This document shows positions 44,347 to 53,534 of a DNA stretch of 64,000 nucleotides, one piece after another (positions within the stretch are counted from its first letter, which is position 1; every line of letters starts with the position of its first letter). Below the pieces are notes generated by a model, which was given only the letters and a program-made list of their open reading frames with translations, was not told the DNA's origin and did not search any database. The stretch covers positions 2,501 through 66,500 of the forward strand of contig NZ_FQWM01000004.1 of assembly GCF_900129685.1 (NCBI RefSeq), written 5' to 3'. Source of the stretch: Cognatishimia maritima (lineage in GTDB: Bacteria; Pseudomonadota; Alphaproteobacteria; Rhodobacterales; Rhodobacteraceae). The translations under genes were made by a program, and so were the position numbers.

Positions 44347-45018
44347 TTATTGACGGTAGCTCGACGTGGTGGGCCTCAGGCCATCGCCTCTCTTTCCAAC
44401 AATGATACGCTCCGCGGCCAAGATCCCGATAACCCAACCCAACCATATCATGCTGTCCGCAATTTCGGGGTCAAATGCGCCATTTATGACGGTCACGATG
44501 GCAATGAGATAACTTTGGATGCCGCTGCTGGCTGCCAGCGCATAGCCTCGGATCATCCAAGCGCGGTGGGCTTTCAGGTCTTTGCTGATCGCAGCCCAAA
44601 TGCCCAGAAGGATGAAAGCGGTGATGGCTGTGCCAAAGAACACGCGGCCAACGTCGATCCATGGGTTTGCAAGGCTATGCGGTGCGTAGGTGAACACAAT
44701 CCAGACGCCTGAAAGCGAAAATACAACCGCGCTTAGGGCGGCAAGATAGCCCATGCGCTTGTGTAAGGTCCGATGTGCTCGGCGGAACCCGGCAGAGACC
44801 TGAAACGCCCCAAGGATCAAAAACAGGCTGCCAAATGCTACATGCATTGCAATCGAGGAGGGGGCCGCGAAGAAACGCAGGACGTCTGGATCAGCAATTG
44901 TGCTTGGATCCGTTATGGCCAAATCACCGAGGCGATAGAGGCTGGCCGCGATTGGCAGGATGCCAAGCAAGATCAACAAAAGCGGCAAACGCCACGTGGT
45001 TTTGCGTAGAGGTGTTAT
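44347..45018 (-). CDS. DUF2306 membrane protein, ATA at the best start position
   Basis: A protein of about 223 residues with six hydrophobic segments, matching the DUF2306 family (MHVAFGSLFLILGAFQVSAGFRR, HRTLHKRMGYLAA, HRAWMIRGYAL). The best-spaced start is ATA 45018-45016, 7 bases after GGAG in AAAAAGGAGACAGCCC, giving ATPLRKTTWRLP... from the second residue on (TPLRKTTWRL). A stop lies just upstream. The first conventional start is TTG at 44988, without a good Shine-Dalgarno. Either the start codon has mutated from ATG, or ATA or the TTG is used. Confidence 0.7.
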   Translation of the reverse strand: MTPLRKTTWRLPLLLILLGILPIAASLYRLGDLAITDPSTIADPDVLRFFAAPSSIAMHVAFGSLFLILGAFQVSAGFRRAHRTLHKRMGYLAALSAVVFSLSGVWIVFTYAPHSLANPWIDVGRVFFGTAITAFILLGIWAAISKDLKAHRAWMIRGYALAASSGIQSYLIAIVTVINGAFDPEIADSMIWLGWVIGILAAERIIVGKRGDGLRPTTSSYRQ

Positions 45019-45100
45019 GGGCTGTCTCCTTTTTCAGAGACATCTCATGGTTTGACTTATACGAGAATTGACTAAAATGGCATTCTGCTTATGCAAATAT

Positions 45101-45691
45101 TTATATCTGTTTGCGTGCCTTCAACGCAGCAGAGATCGTGCCTTCGTCCAGATAATCCAACTCGCCGCCAATCGGGACGCCCTGCGCGAGGGAGGATAGT
45201 GTCACCTGATGCTCCAATTGGTCTGCGATATAATGCGCAGTGGTCTGCCCATCGACGGTGGCATTCAGGGCAAGGATGACCTCGCTGATGCTTTCTGTTG
45301 TGACGCGGTCGATCAGGCGTGGGATCGAGAGGTCTTCGGGGCCGACGCCATCAAGCGCAGAGAGCGTGCCGCCAAGCACGTGATAGCGGCCTTTGAAAAC
45401 CCCAGCGCGTTCCATCGCCCAAAGGTCAGCGACGTCTTCGACCACGCAAAGTTCGCCCGTCGCGCGCGCGTCGTCCGCGCAGATGTCGCAAATGTCGGTC
45501 GTGCCCACATTGCCACAGTTCAGGCATTCCCGCGCGGTTTCGGCAACCCGTTGCATGGCGTCAGAGAGTGGGGTGAGCAACAGCGCGCGTTTGCGGATCA
45601 GATGCAAAACCGCGCGTCGGGCAGAGCGTGGGCCGAGGCCCGGCAGGCGGGCCATTAGGTCGATTAGGTTTTCAAGGTCGCTGCTGCTCAT
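45101..45691 (-). CDS. recR: Recombination protein RecR
   Basis: A 196-residue protein with helix-hairpin-helix ([16 protein letters not shown] in [19 protein letters not shown]), the zinc finger [16 protein letters not shown] (about residues 56-71) and a Toprim domain ([17 protein letters not shown]). It works with RecO and RecF in gap repair. It is the last gene of dnaX-ybaB-recR. Confidence 0.96.
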   Translation of the reverse strand: MSSSDLENLIDLMARLPGLGPRSARRAVLHLIRKRALLLTPLSDAMQRVAETARECLNCGNVGTTDICDICADDARATGELCVVEDVADLWAMERAGVFKGRYHVLGGTLSALDGVGPEDLSIPRLIDRVTTESISEVILALNATVDGQTTAHYIADQLEHQVTLSSLAQGVPIGGELDYLDEGTISAALKARKQI

Positions 45692-45707
45692 TCTTTGGGC
45701 CTACTCT

Positions 45708-45755
45708 GGCGCATCTGTTGCGCCGGTTTTGAGTATTTATACAAAGAAGAAGCAG
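45708..45755 (-). repeat. Intergenic repeat element C
   Basis: GGCGC (45708-45712) pairs with GCGCC (45720-45724), followed by GGTTTTGAGTATTTATAC and AAAGAAGAAG. It keeps the GAGTATTT core of elements A and B with a different tail. It lies between recR and ybaB. Confidence 0.5.
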
Positions 45756-45770
45756 GAGCGTCTTTAGAAA

Positions 45771-46115
45771 TTAGAATGGCAGTTTGAAATCCGCAGGCAG
45801 GCCGAGGCCTTCGGTGATTTTGGCCATTTCAGACTGTGCCTTGTCCGCTGCTTTGGCCTGCGCGTCTTTGATGGCGGCCAAGATCAGGTCTTCGGCGACT
45901 TCTTTTTCAGAAGGCACAAAGATCGACGGGTCGATATCCAGCGCCTTCAGGTCGCCTTTGGCTGTTGCCGTCGCCTTCACAAGCCCTGCGCCGCTTTCGC
46001 CAACGACGGTCATATTGTGCAAATCGTCCTGCATCTGCTGCACTTTGGATTGCATTTCTTGCGCTTGCTTCATCATCTTGGCCATATCGCCAAGCTGGCC
46101 CAGTCCTTTGAGCAT
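45771..46115 (-). CDS. ybaB: YbaB/EbfC family nucleoid-associated protein
   Basis: A 114-residue protein starting MLKGLGQLGDMAKMMKQAQEM, with long helices flanking a small sheet (VVGESGAGLVKATATAKGDL). It binds DNA as a dimer. It lies between dnaX and recR, as in many bacteria. Confidence 0.95.
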   Translation of the reverse strand: MLKGLGQLGDMAKMMKQAQEMQSKVQQMQDDLHNMTVVGESGAGLVKATATAKGDLKALDIDPSIFVPSEKEVAEDLILAAIKDAQAKAADKAQSEMAKITEGLGLPADFKLPF

Positions 46116-46184
46116 TCTGTCTCTCCTGATCAGGATTTCAATTTGAGGTTTAGATACGGTTTGATGGGCTGGGGAACAAGGGGA

Positions 46185-47936
46185 TCACTCCTCCTCAAAG
46201 GGATCCCATTCGTCTTCGACTTCCGGCAAGGCTTCGGCCATGGCTTCATTGGCGATGTCTTGCTGGCTTTTGATTTCAGTGATCTTGGCTTTGGGAAAGG
46301 CGCTAAATACAGCCTGAACAAGCGGGTGCTTTTGCGCCTCGGCCTTGATTGCATTCTCAGCAGCGTTTCGCTTTTCCACAATGGTCTCCGCGCCGCCTTG
46401 GTTGACGACGGTGACGGCCCAGCGATTGCCGGTCCATCGTTGAAGGCTTGCACCCAGCCGCTGCGCAAGGTCTTTCGAGGCCTTTGCCGAAGGTTGGAAT
46501 TCAATCCGCCCAGGGCGGTAGGACACCAGCTTCACATCGGCCTCGACATCCATCAATAGCTTGCCGTCGCGGTTTTTGCGGATCAGCTCCACCACGTGAT
46601 CAAAAGTGGCATAGCGCGCCAAGGCATTTTCCGCCTGAGGCGCGAGTGCCGTGACCGTGCCGCCCGGGCCGCCTGCCATTTGGGTGCTGGCGTAGGCCTG
46701 CGTCGTGCCGCCGCGTTGGGGTGCAGGGGCACCGCCTCCGCCGCCGCCGTTGGGTGGGCTGGGCGGGACAGGCGTGTTTTGCAGCTTGCGCACCAGTTCT
46801 TCGGGGCTGGGCAGATCGGCCACATGCGTCAGGCGAATGATCGCCATTTCGGCGGCCATCATCGCGTTAGGGGCGGCAGCGACTTCTTCAATGGCTTTCA
46901 GCAACATCTGCCACATGCGGGTCATGACGCGCATCGGCAAGTTTTCCGCCATTGTTTGGCCGCGCGCGCGTTCATCTGGGCTGATGGTTGGATCGTCCGC
47001 CGCTTCGGGCGTGATTTTCACAACCGACACCCAATGGGTGATCTCGGCAAGGTCGCGCAGCACCGCCATCGGGTCCGCGCCGTCGGCGTATTGGGCTGAA
47101 AGTTCGCTTAGCGCGCCGCCCGCATCGCCCTTGAGGATCATGTCATAAAGGTCAAGCACACGCCCACGGTCGGCAAGGCCCAGCATGGCCCGGACCTGAT
47201 CGGCGGTTGTTTCACCGGCCCCGTGCGAAATGGCCTGATCCAGCAGAGAGGTGGCATCTCGGGCAGAGCCTTCGGCCGCACGGGTGATGAGGGCCAGTGC
47301 ATCGTCTGCAATGTCGGCCCCTTCGGCGGTGGCGATTTTGCGCAGCAGCGCAATCATCACTTCGGGTTCGATGCGCCGCAGGTCAAAGCGTTGGCATCGG
47401 GACAGCACCGTCACCGGTACTTTGCGGATTTCAGTGGTCGCAAAGATGAATTTCACATGCGCGGGCGGCTCTTCCAACGTCTTGAGCAACGCGTTGAACG
47501 CGCTGGTCGAGAGCATGTGCACTTCGTCGATGATGTAGATCTTGTACCGCGCAGAGGCCGCACGATAGTGAACCGAATCGATGATTTCGCGGATGTCGCC
47601 CACGCCGGTACGAGACGCAGCGTCCATTTCCATGACATCAACATGACGCCCTTCCATGATTGCCGTGCAATGTTCGCAAACGCCGCAAGGGTCTGTTGTC
47701 GGGCCACCAGTCCCATCTGGCCCAATGCAATTCATGCCTTTGGCGATAATCCGGGCCGTGGTGGTTTTGCCGGTTCCGCGGATGCCGGTCATCACAAAAG
47801 CCTGCGCGATGCGGTCGGCGGCAAAGGCGTTTCTGAGCGTGCGCACCATGGCGTCTTGACCGACGAGGTCAACGAAGGTTTCCGGGCGATATTTACGGGC
47901 GAGAACCTGGTAGCCGGTGGTCTGTTGGTCGCTCAT
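46185..47936 (-). CDS. dnaX: DNA polymerase III subunits gamma/tau
   Basis: A 583-residue protein. The AAA+ domain is complete: Walker A GIRGTGKTTT (about residues 50-59), zinc-binding cysteines CIGPDG...CGVCEHC, Walker B IYIIDEVHML, sensor 1 FATTE and sensor 2. The C-terminal part holds a proline/glycine/alanine linker and the polymerase-binding end. It loads the sliding clamp and links polymerase to helicase. I see no clear frameshift site for a short gamma form. Confidence 0.96.
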   Translation of the reverse strand: MSDQQTTGYQVLARKYRPETFVDLVGQDAMVRTLRNAFAADRIAQAFVMTGIRGTGKTTTARIIAKGMNCIGPDGTGGPTTDPCGVCEHCTAIMEGRHVDVMEMDAASRTGVGDIREIIDSVHYRAASARYKIYIIDEVHMLSTSAFNALLKTLEEPPAHVKFIFATTEIRKVPVTVLSRCQRFDLRRIEPEVMIALLRKIATAEGADIADDALALITRAAEGSARDATSLLDQAISHGAGETTADQVRAMLGLADRGRVLDLYDMILKGDAGGALSELSAQYADGADPMAVLRDLAEITHWVSVVKITPEAADDPTISPDERARGQTMAENLPMRVMTRMWQMLLKAIEEVAAAPNAMMAAEMAIIRLTHVADLPSPEELVRKLQNTPVPPSPPNGGGGGGAPAPQRGGTTQAYASTQMAGGPGGTVTALAPQAENALARYATFDHVVELIRKNRDGKLLMDVEADVKLVSYRPGRIEFQPSAKASKDLAQRLGASLQRWTGNRWAVTVVNQGGAETIVEKRNAAENAIKAEAQKHPLVQAVFSAFPKAKITEIKSQQDIANEAMAEALPEVEDEWDPFEEE

Positions 47937-48146
47937 TTTCTACCTTCTGAATCGGGTCCCGGTCAGGTTAAGGCCAGAGGGGCGGCGCGTCCACCGGATA
48001 GGCAACAGGCGCGGTCGGATCACGTGCCGGTGTCTGTTCCGGGTTTGCAATATACAAATGCTGCGCGCGTTGCCCCGAGAAATCGTTTGGCCGTATGGCA
48101 ATCTGTGCGAATATGCCTTTTCGCAGGCCCAAGCCACGGAGGGGGA

Positions 48147-48671
48147 ATGGCGCACATTGTGTTTCATGCACTGCCAGTTGGGGGCGGGGTGCTTGGCATC
48201 TCGCAACTGCCGGGGCTTGAGGGCGATTATGCGGGTGACCTCGAAGATATAAGGGCATGGCGACCTTCGCTAGTGATCACGCTCACGACGGATGGCGAAT
48301 TGGCGGATTTTGGGCTGCAGACCTTGGGCGCCGACATTCGGGCAAGGGCAGCGCGTTGGGTGCAAATGCCAATTGTGGATGGTGCGACGCCGGACAAGCG
48401 TTTTGAAAAACTTTGGCCGGCCACGGCTGAAAAGGCGTTGTTGGCTCTACAGGGCGGCGGGCGTGTCCTGCTGCATTGCCGCGCGGGCTGTGGGCGTTCA
48501 GGCATGGTCGCCCTTCGCTTGATGCGTGAGGCCGGGCAAAACGCCGAAGAGGCGTTGGGCCATCTGCGGGCAGTGAGGCCTTGTGCGATTGAAACCGATG
48601 AACAGTTTGAGTGGGCCGCAAAAGGGCGCCGCAGAAAACTGCCGCGCCCCGGTGGTTTGTACTGCGACTAA
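48147..48671 (+). CDS. Dual-specificity/tyrosine-type protein phosphatase
   Basis: A 174-residue protein with the phosphatase signature LLHCRAGCGRSGMVALRLM (about residues 109-127), i.e. HCxxGxxRS with the catalytic cysteine and arginine. The general acid region LTTDGELADFG precedes. Homologues in this group are small single-domain phosphatases with unknown targets. The ATG at 48147 is chosen over the open frame that reads through the dnaX promoter. It converges on rsgA. Confidence 0.85.
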   Translation: MAHIVFHALPVGGGVLGISQLPGLEGDYAGDLEDIRAWRPSLVITLTTDGELADFGLQTLGADIRARAARWVQMPIVDGATPDKRFEKLWPATAEKALLALQGGGRVLLHCRAGCGRSGMVALRLMREAGQNAEEALGHLRAVRPCAIETDEQFEWAAKGRRRKLPRPGGLYCD

Positions 48672-48674
48672 CCT

Positions 48675-49715
48675 CTAGTCGTCGTCTTGATAGCGACCTT
48701 TATGTTTGTGGCTACTTTTGACCACCGACTTGACGTGTTTGCTGAAAGATTTCTCCCGCGCGCGCGCCTGCGACAATGTTTCGGAGTTGTAGGCGTTTTC
48801 GCGTTCGAGCTTGCGCCAGCGCTCCAATCGGTCCGCATCAATTTCGCCCGCGTCCAATGCCGCTTTGATGGCGCAGCCAGGTTCGGTCTCATGCGCGCAA
48901 TCATTGAAACGGCAGGAGGATGCAAGCTCTTGCAGGTCTTCAAAAACGGCATCCAACCCGTCTTGGGCGTCAAACAGCTGCAATTCCCGAATGCCCGGCG
49001 TGTCGATCAACCACCCGCCATTCAGCATCGGTTTTAAGAACCGTGCCGTGGTGGTGTGACGCCCACGGGCGTCGTCCTCGCGAATGGCTGCTGTCGCATC
49101 ATCGCCTCCAGTCATACCATTGGCCAATGTCGTTTTGCCGACGCCTGATGAGCCAACAAAGGCCGCTGTTTGACCTTTGCGCACCCATTTCATGGCGCGT
49201 TGCACCTCTGTTGGGTCCTTCGCGTTCAGCGCTTCGACCACAGGGGCTTTGGGTAGATGTTCGATCTGGTGGCGATAGTCGTCTGGGTTGTCAGCGGTGT
49301 CAGCTTTGGTCAAAAGGACAACCGGAAAAGACCCAGCAGATTGTGCGAGGGCAAGGTACCGCTCTAGCCGCGCGATATTGAAGTCAGCGTTGCAGGAGCT
49401 GACGATAAACAGAATATCGACATTCGCGGCAATCAGTTGCGGCTTGATTTCGTGTCCGGCCGCTTTGCGCTTTAGCAAAGTCTGGCGGTCCAGAATCTGG
49501 GTGATGCGATGTTCTTGATCTGACAGCACCCAATCTCCAACCGCGATTTCGCCGATCGAATGATCCGGTGACAACAACCTGAGGCTGCCATTTGTGGATA
49601 GGGCAGTGACGCTGCTGCGGTGTACTTCGGAAACGCGTGCGGGTTGCAGGGCGTCAGAGTCGATCTGACGTGCGAAAAAGGAAGACCATCCAAGGTCTTG
49701 AAGACTATATGTCAT
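48675..49715 (-). CDS. rsgA: Small ribosomal subunit biogenesis GTPase RsgA
   Basis: A 346-residue circularly permuted GTPase: N-terminal OB fold (VGDWVLSDQEHRITQIL), G4 LLTKAD, then G1 FVGSSGVGKTTLANGM and G3 DTPGIREL, and a C-terminal zinc segment SSCRFNDCAHETEPGCAI (three Cys plus His). It helps late 30S maturation. It is the last protein gene before the SRP RNA on this strand. Confidence 0.95.
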   Translation of the reverse strand: MTYSLQDLGWSSFFARQIDSDALQPARVSEVHRSSVTALSTNGSLRLLSPDHSIGEIAVGDWVLSDQEHRITQILDRQTLLKRKAAGHEIKPQLIAANVDILFIVSSCNADFNIARLERYLALAQSAGSFPVVLLTKADTADNPDDYRHQIEHLPKAPVVEALNAKDPTEVQRAMKWVRKGQTAAFVGSSGVGKTTLANGMTGGDDATAAIREDDARGRHTTTARFLKPMLNGGWLIDTPGIRELQLFDAQDGLDAVFEDLQELASSCRFNDCAHETEPGCAIKAALDAGEIDADRLERWRKLERENAYNSETLSQARAREKSFSKHVKSVVKSSHKHKGRYQDDD

Positions 49716-49883
49716 TGATTTGCCTATGAAACAAAACGTTCAGCGACCAAGCTGTCAAGCAAGGCGCGTGCTGGTTCAGGCAAGGCAACCCGTGTCTCAG
49801 GTTGCTGCCCGAAGGGTGGTCATGACAATCATAAATCCCTCCGTTTGTTTCGACGCACAATGTGCGTTTGTCTAAGACGAGGT

Positions 49884-49977
49884 GAGAGGCTGAACATCGA
49901 CCCAAGCGGGGCTCGTTACGGCTGCTTCCTTCCGGACCTGACCGGGTTGGCGAGGCGCTTGCCCGCGCCAACCTCTC
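49884..49977 (-). ncRNA. ffs: Signal recognition particle RNA (4.5S type)
   Basis: On the minus strand this contains the SRP hallmark GGTCAGGTCCGGAAGGAAGC followed by AGCCGTAACGAGCC, i.e. the Ffh-binding symmetric and asymmetric loops capped by GGAA. The ends GAGAGG (5') and CCTCTC (3') pair to close the hairpin. Length is about 94-96 bases, the small form used by proteobacteria. Its 5' end touches the stop codon of the nucleotidase-type gene. Confidence 0.93.
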
Positions 49978-51865
49978 AATCGTCGATATAAGCGGGCCTT
50001 TCCGCGAATGCAAGCGCCTCTGGCCGCACCGTTGGCGCGATCTCAATGGCACATCTGAGAAAGCCAGCATCATCTATCGGGCCTTCGGTGACAGGAATTT
50101 CGGGGCTCTCACCGGCAGAAAATAGGTCGCGCACCCCGGGACCGATAGCTGCGATAGCGCGCAGGCATTGGGGGCTAGAAAACCGCCAGGGCGACGTCGG
50201 AATTTGGGCCTTAGTGACGCCGTCTTTCAGGAACTCCTGCAGGATCGATCGGCTGTCGACCATGGGCAGTGTCATTTGCGGAATGTCCGCAACGCCGGGG
50301 AAATTGCCGCCCCCACCTGCACGATAGCTATTGGTCAGCAAAACAAACCGCTGCGTTTCGCTGATGGGTCGCCCCTCAAATCGCAGGTTTTTTACACGCG
50401 CTGAATGGCTGACTTTCTGCCCCAGCACATCGAATCGCGCGGGCTGCGTGATGTCGATGTCGTAGTGCAGCCCGAAAATCGTGTCGAAGCTGTAGCAAGG
50501 AAAATCAGCATTGCGCAGCGGTGCGTCTGCTTGGTTTGGCAGTACCTGATGGAAGTTGGATGCGGACATTTCTAGCCACTCGGTCAGTTGTGCACCGGTG
50601 AGGTCCAACGCCACGAGTTGGTTTTGAAAGGGATGTAGGCTGTTCATAAGGGCTTTGGTGACCGGCCCGGCAGAGATGTGGGCGAAATTCAGGGGTCCGC
50701 CCCGACCGCCGCCTTTGAACGGGCTGGCGGCGCTGAGGATTGGCTGGTCGGGTGGCAGATGTGCTGCAAGATGCCGCTTCGCGTATCGAAGCTGCGCAGC
50801 GGCGGTAACGGCAACTGCGACATCACCGGGCAGGCGCGAAAAGTAGCTGTGGATCGGGACGTCTGTCTGCCCAATCACTGTTGCAAGCCGCCTTTGGCTG
50901 TTTCCCAAGGAAGGCGCTAGCAATTGAATCAACGCATTGTCGTGTTGGGTTGGACTTGCAGACAACAACTCGCTTTGGGCACCGATGATTTTGGGTGTTC
51001 TATCCTGAAAAGACAGGTCCAGCGTGATTTGACCCAGAAAGGCTGCATCAAATCCCGGCATCACGGTTGGCACGCCAAACACACGGCCTGAGGCGTGCAT
51101 TGGGTCGGTTCTTACGAGCGACGCATCTGGAAAGGTCCGATGGGTGTGGCCACAGATCATGGCATCGATATCTGCCTGCTCTGCAACCGGAAAGGCTGCA
51201 TTTTCCATTTTCGGAGAAGAGTGGCGGTTGCCAAACCCACTGTGGAGTAAGCAAACCACAAAGTCGGCGCCGTCCGTGCGTAAGGCACGAGCCGTTGCTC
51301 GGGCGCAGTCCACGATGTCTTCTGTCGTAGCACGCCCAGCGAGGTGGCAGGCGTTCCATGCAGTCACCTGTTCCGGCAGCAACGACATGACACCAATGCG
51401 AATGGCTTTGTCCGTACCATCTGCAAGGCGAAGGGTGCGTTGCAAAATAATATGGCTTTGCCATGCTTGTTTAGGGCAAACGATATTGGACCCGATCACC
51501 GGGAAATTTGCGGCACGAAGGCAGTCGTTTAGATAAGGCAGTCCGAAATCAAACTCATGATTGCCCAATCCGACCGCGTCGTACCGCAGGTGATTCATTG
51601 CGCTGATCACCGGGTGCTCTAGGTGATCATCCATTGCATGGTCTTTTGCATAGTCGCAAATCGCGCCACCCTGCAAAAAGTCCCCGTTGTCCAACAGAAG
51701 GCAATTTGTGTGTTCGGACCGAAGCCTTGTAATCAGCGCCGATAACCCGCTGAGCGCTCCCTGCGCATTTGACTTCGCACCGGGCACAAGCGCGCCATGC
51801 ACATCCGAAGTCGCGAGGATATGCAGTTGGGCGTCGATAGATGGGGCGTCTGCTGGTTGCGTCAA
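49976..51865 (-). CDS. 5'-nucleotidase / 2',3'-cyclic phosphodiesterase family protein (CpdB/UshA type)
   Basis: A 629-residue protein with a metallophosphatase domain: TSDVHGALVPG (about residues 14-24), DNGDFLQGG, GLGNHEFDFG and CGHTHRTFPD, followed by the 5'-nucleotidase C-terminal domain (ALNSLHPF-like ALMNSLHPFQNQLVALDLTGAQL in parts). Homologues are periplasmic, but no signal peptide is visible at this N-terminus, so the protein may be cytoplasmic or start elsewhere. Its stop overlaps the 5' end of the SRP RNA by about 2 bases. Confidence 0.87.
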   Translation of the reverse strand: MTQPADAPSIDAQLHILATSDVHGALVPGAKSNAQGALSGLSALITRLRSEHTNCLLLDNGDFLQGGAICDYAKDHAMDDHLEHPVISAMNHLRYDAVGLGNHEFDFGLPYLNDCLRAANFPVIGSNIVCPKQAWQSHIILQRTLRLADGTDKAIRIGVMSLLPEQVTAWNACHLAGRATTEDIVDCARATARALRTDGADFVVCLLHSGFGNRHSSPKMENAAFPVAEQADIDAMICGHTHRTFPDASLVRTDPMHASGRVFGVPTVMPGFDAAFLGQITLDLSFQDRTPKIIGAQSELLSASPTQHDNALIQLLAPSLGNSQRRLATVIGQTDVPIHSYFSRLPGDVAVAVTAAAQLRYAKRHLAAHLPPDQPILSAASPFKGGGRGGPLNFAHISAGPVTKALMNSLHPFQNQLVALDLTGAQLTEWLEMSASNFHQVLPNQADAPLRNADFPCYSFDTIFGLHYDIDITQPARFDVLGQKVSHSARVKNLRFEGRPISETQRFVLLTNSYRAGGGGNFPGVADIPQMTLPMVDSRSILQEFLKDGVTKAQIPTSPWRFSSPQCLRAIAAIGPGVRDLFSAGESPEIPVTEGPIDDAGFLRCAIEIAPTVRPEALAFAERPAYIDD

Positions 51866-52023
51866 ATCCCGATCCTTGCATCTGGGAGGCAGTAGGCCAA
51901 TTTTAAAGCAAACTCTCCCTTAAGTAGAGGTTGATGAAGTAGAAACAATTTAAGATAAATCCATAGAAAAGTTAAGACAAAGTCAACCAACTGTCGTATT
52001 CCCACGCAGGGAAATATGCGGAG

Positions 52024-52995
52024 ATGGGTATGTCAGATTTTGAAAACGTGACGTTTGGCGGCTCTGGACTTGACCGTGCTGCGGAACTGCGCGGCGATGC
52101 AGATGCGATGGCGCAAGCATTGTCTGATGACACGTCTCGGTCGCTCGTTTTCTGGCGTGGCAAGCCTCTGACCCGTTTGGGAGACGAAGCGCATTTGCTG
52201 CGGCTGCCGATGGATCACGAGATGCTGAAACGCGCCATCGATGCGCCTGTTTTCCTTGGGCGCGAGGATACGGGGTTTGTATTTGCCACCGACATTTCGA
52301 GTTGGGAGCCAGCGGCGCAGGACATGCCAGAGGCCGTGTTCCTTGATCAGACAGAGCAGCATTTCCCGGGCTTGCCACAGGATCATCTCTTTGTGGAACT
52401 TCGTACTATAATGACTCGCCTGTCGGCGCGGGACGCCGAATTGGCGGCCATGGCGAAGTCCTTGTTTTCCTGGCATGCTATTCACGGTTTTTGCGCCAAA
52501 TGTGGGGCCAAAAGCAATGTGATGCAGGCCGGCTGGCAGCGTGTCTGCGGCAGTTGCAACGCGATGCATTTCCCGCGCACCGACCCTGTCGTGATCATGC
52601 TGATCACCCATGGCAACAAGGTTTTGCTGGGGCGCAGCCCCTATTGGCCTGAGGGGATGTATTCACTGCTGGCAGGATTCTTAGAACCCGGAGAAACGCC
52701 TGAAGCGGCCGTGCGGCGTGAAGTTTACGAGGAAGCTGGGGTAAGAGTCGGCTCTGTGCGCTACCTTGGCAGCCAACCTTGGGCGTTTCCGTCCTCCCTG
52801 ATGCTGGGCTTTTCTGGAGAGGCGCTTGGAACCGACATCACGCTCGAACCGGTGGAGCTTGAAGATGCCATCTGGGTAAGCCGTGAAGAGATGATGCAGA
52901 TCTTTGAAGGTACGCACCCAAAGATGCGACGACCCAGAAGCGGGGCGATTGCGCATTATATCTTAAAGAACTGGCTTGAAGATTGTCTGGAATGA
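52024..52995 (+). CDS. nudC: NAD(+) diphosphatase (NADH pyrophosphatase)
   Basis: A 323-residue Nudix hydrolase. The zinc ribbon has four cysteines (FCAKCGAKS ... VCGSCNAMHFPR, about residues 157-180) and the Nudix box GFLEPGETPEAAVRREVYEEAGV is complete, with the NudC mark SQPWAFPSSLML after it. It splits NADH, or removes the NAD cap from RNA, to NMNH/NMN and AMP. ATGs at 52024 and 52030 are both possible starts. Confidence 0.95.
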   Translation: MGMSDFENVTFGGSGLDRAAELRGDADAMAQALSDDTSRSLVFWRGKPLTRLGDEAHLLRLPMDHEMLKRAIDAPVFLGREDTGFVFATDISSWEPAAQDMPEAVFLDQTEQHFPGLPQDHLFVELRTIMTRLSARDAELAAMAKSLFSWHAIHGFCAKCGAKSNVMQAGWQRVCGSCNAMHFPRTDPVVIMLITHGNKVLLGRSPYWPEGMYSLLAGFLEPGETPEAAVRREVYEEAGVRVGSVRYLGSQPWAFPSSLMLGFSGEALGTDITLEPVELEDAIWVSREEMMQIFEGTHPKMRRPRSGAIAHYILKNWLEDCLE

Positions 52996-53039
52996 CGCGA
53001 GACTCACATCTGGCGGGCGTAAGTAAAAAGAGCAGTTAG

Positions 53040-53507
53040 ATGGAATTCACAGCATTTGAAGACGTAGATGTGCCAATCGAATCGGCATTTGATCTGTTGT
53101 CCGAATATGACGTCTTTGAGCGGATGGCGATGCGGCGTGGGGTTGAAGTGCGCCGTCACGACCCGGCGAGCCCGATTGGCGTCGGCACAAGCTGGGATTT
53201 GGAATTTGTCTGGCGCGGCAAAGACATCGACATGCGGGCTGAGATCGTCACCTATGAACATCCCGAATTGATTGCAATCGAGGCGATCATGCCGGGTATG
53301 GACGTGCTGGTTGAATTCAACCTTTTGGCACTCTCAAAGAAACGCACGCGCCTGCAATTTACGGCGAAATCCAGCGCCAAGACCTTGCCAATGCGTTTGC
53401 TTTTGCAATCACTCAAGCTGGCGCGCGGCAATATTGATCGCAAGTTGCAAGAACGCGTGAAAGCACAGTGTCGCCATCTGGAAGATCGGTATCACCACGC
53501 GGCCTAA
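53040..53507 (+). CDS. SRPBCC family protein
   Basis: A 155-residue protein of the START/Bet v1-like fold: MEFTAFEDVDVPIESAFDLLSE at the start, VRRHDPASPIGVGTSWDLEF, and the long final helix (RLLLQSLKLARGNIDRKLQ). Such proteins bind hydrophobic ligands in a deep pocket; the ligand is unknown. It lies 44 bases after nudC and may be co-transcribed. Confidence 0.85.
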   Translation: MEFTAFEDVDVPIESAFDLLSEYDVFERMAMRRGVEVRRHDPASPIGVGTSWDLEFVWRGKDIDMRAEIVTYEHPELIAIEAIMPGMDVLVEFNLLALSKKRTRLQFTAKSSAKTLPMRLLLQSLKLARGNIDRKLQERVKAQCRHLEDRYHHAA

Positions 53508-53534
53508 GCCGCGTGAATGACCGGAGACCCTTTA

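Noticed and set aside
47223-48146. Open frame on the + strand opposite dnaX that leads into the phosphatase gene
   Set aside because: Its first part is the antisense of dnaX; only the section from ATG 48147 has phosphatase sequence.
49853-49867. Inverted repeat ACGCACA-A-TGTGCGT after the SRP RNA as a terminator
   Set aside because: The loop is too small to fold well as RNA and no T-run follows on the minus strand; it may be a DNA-binding site but nothing supports this.
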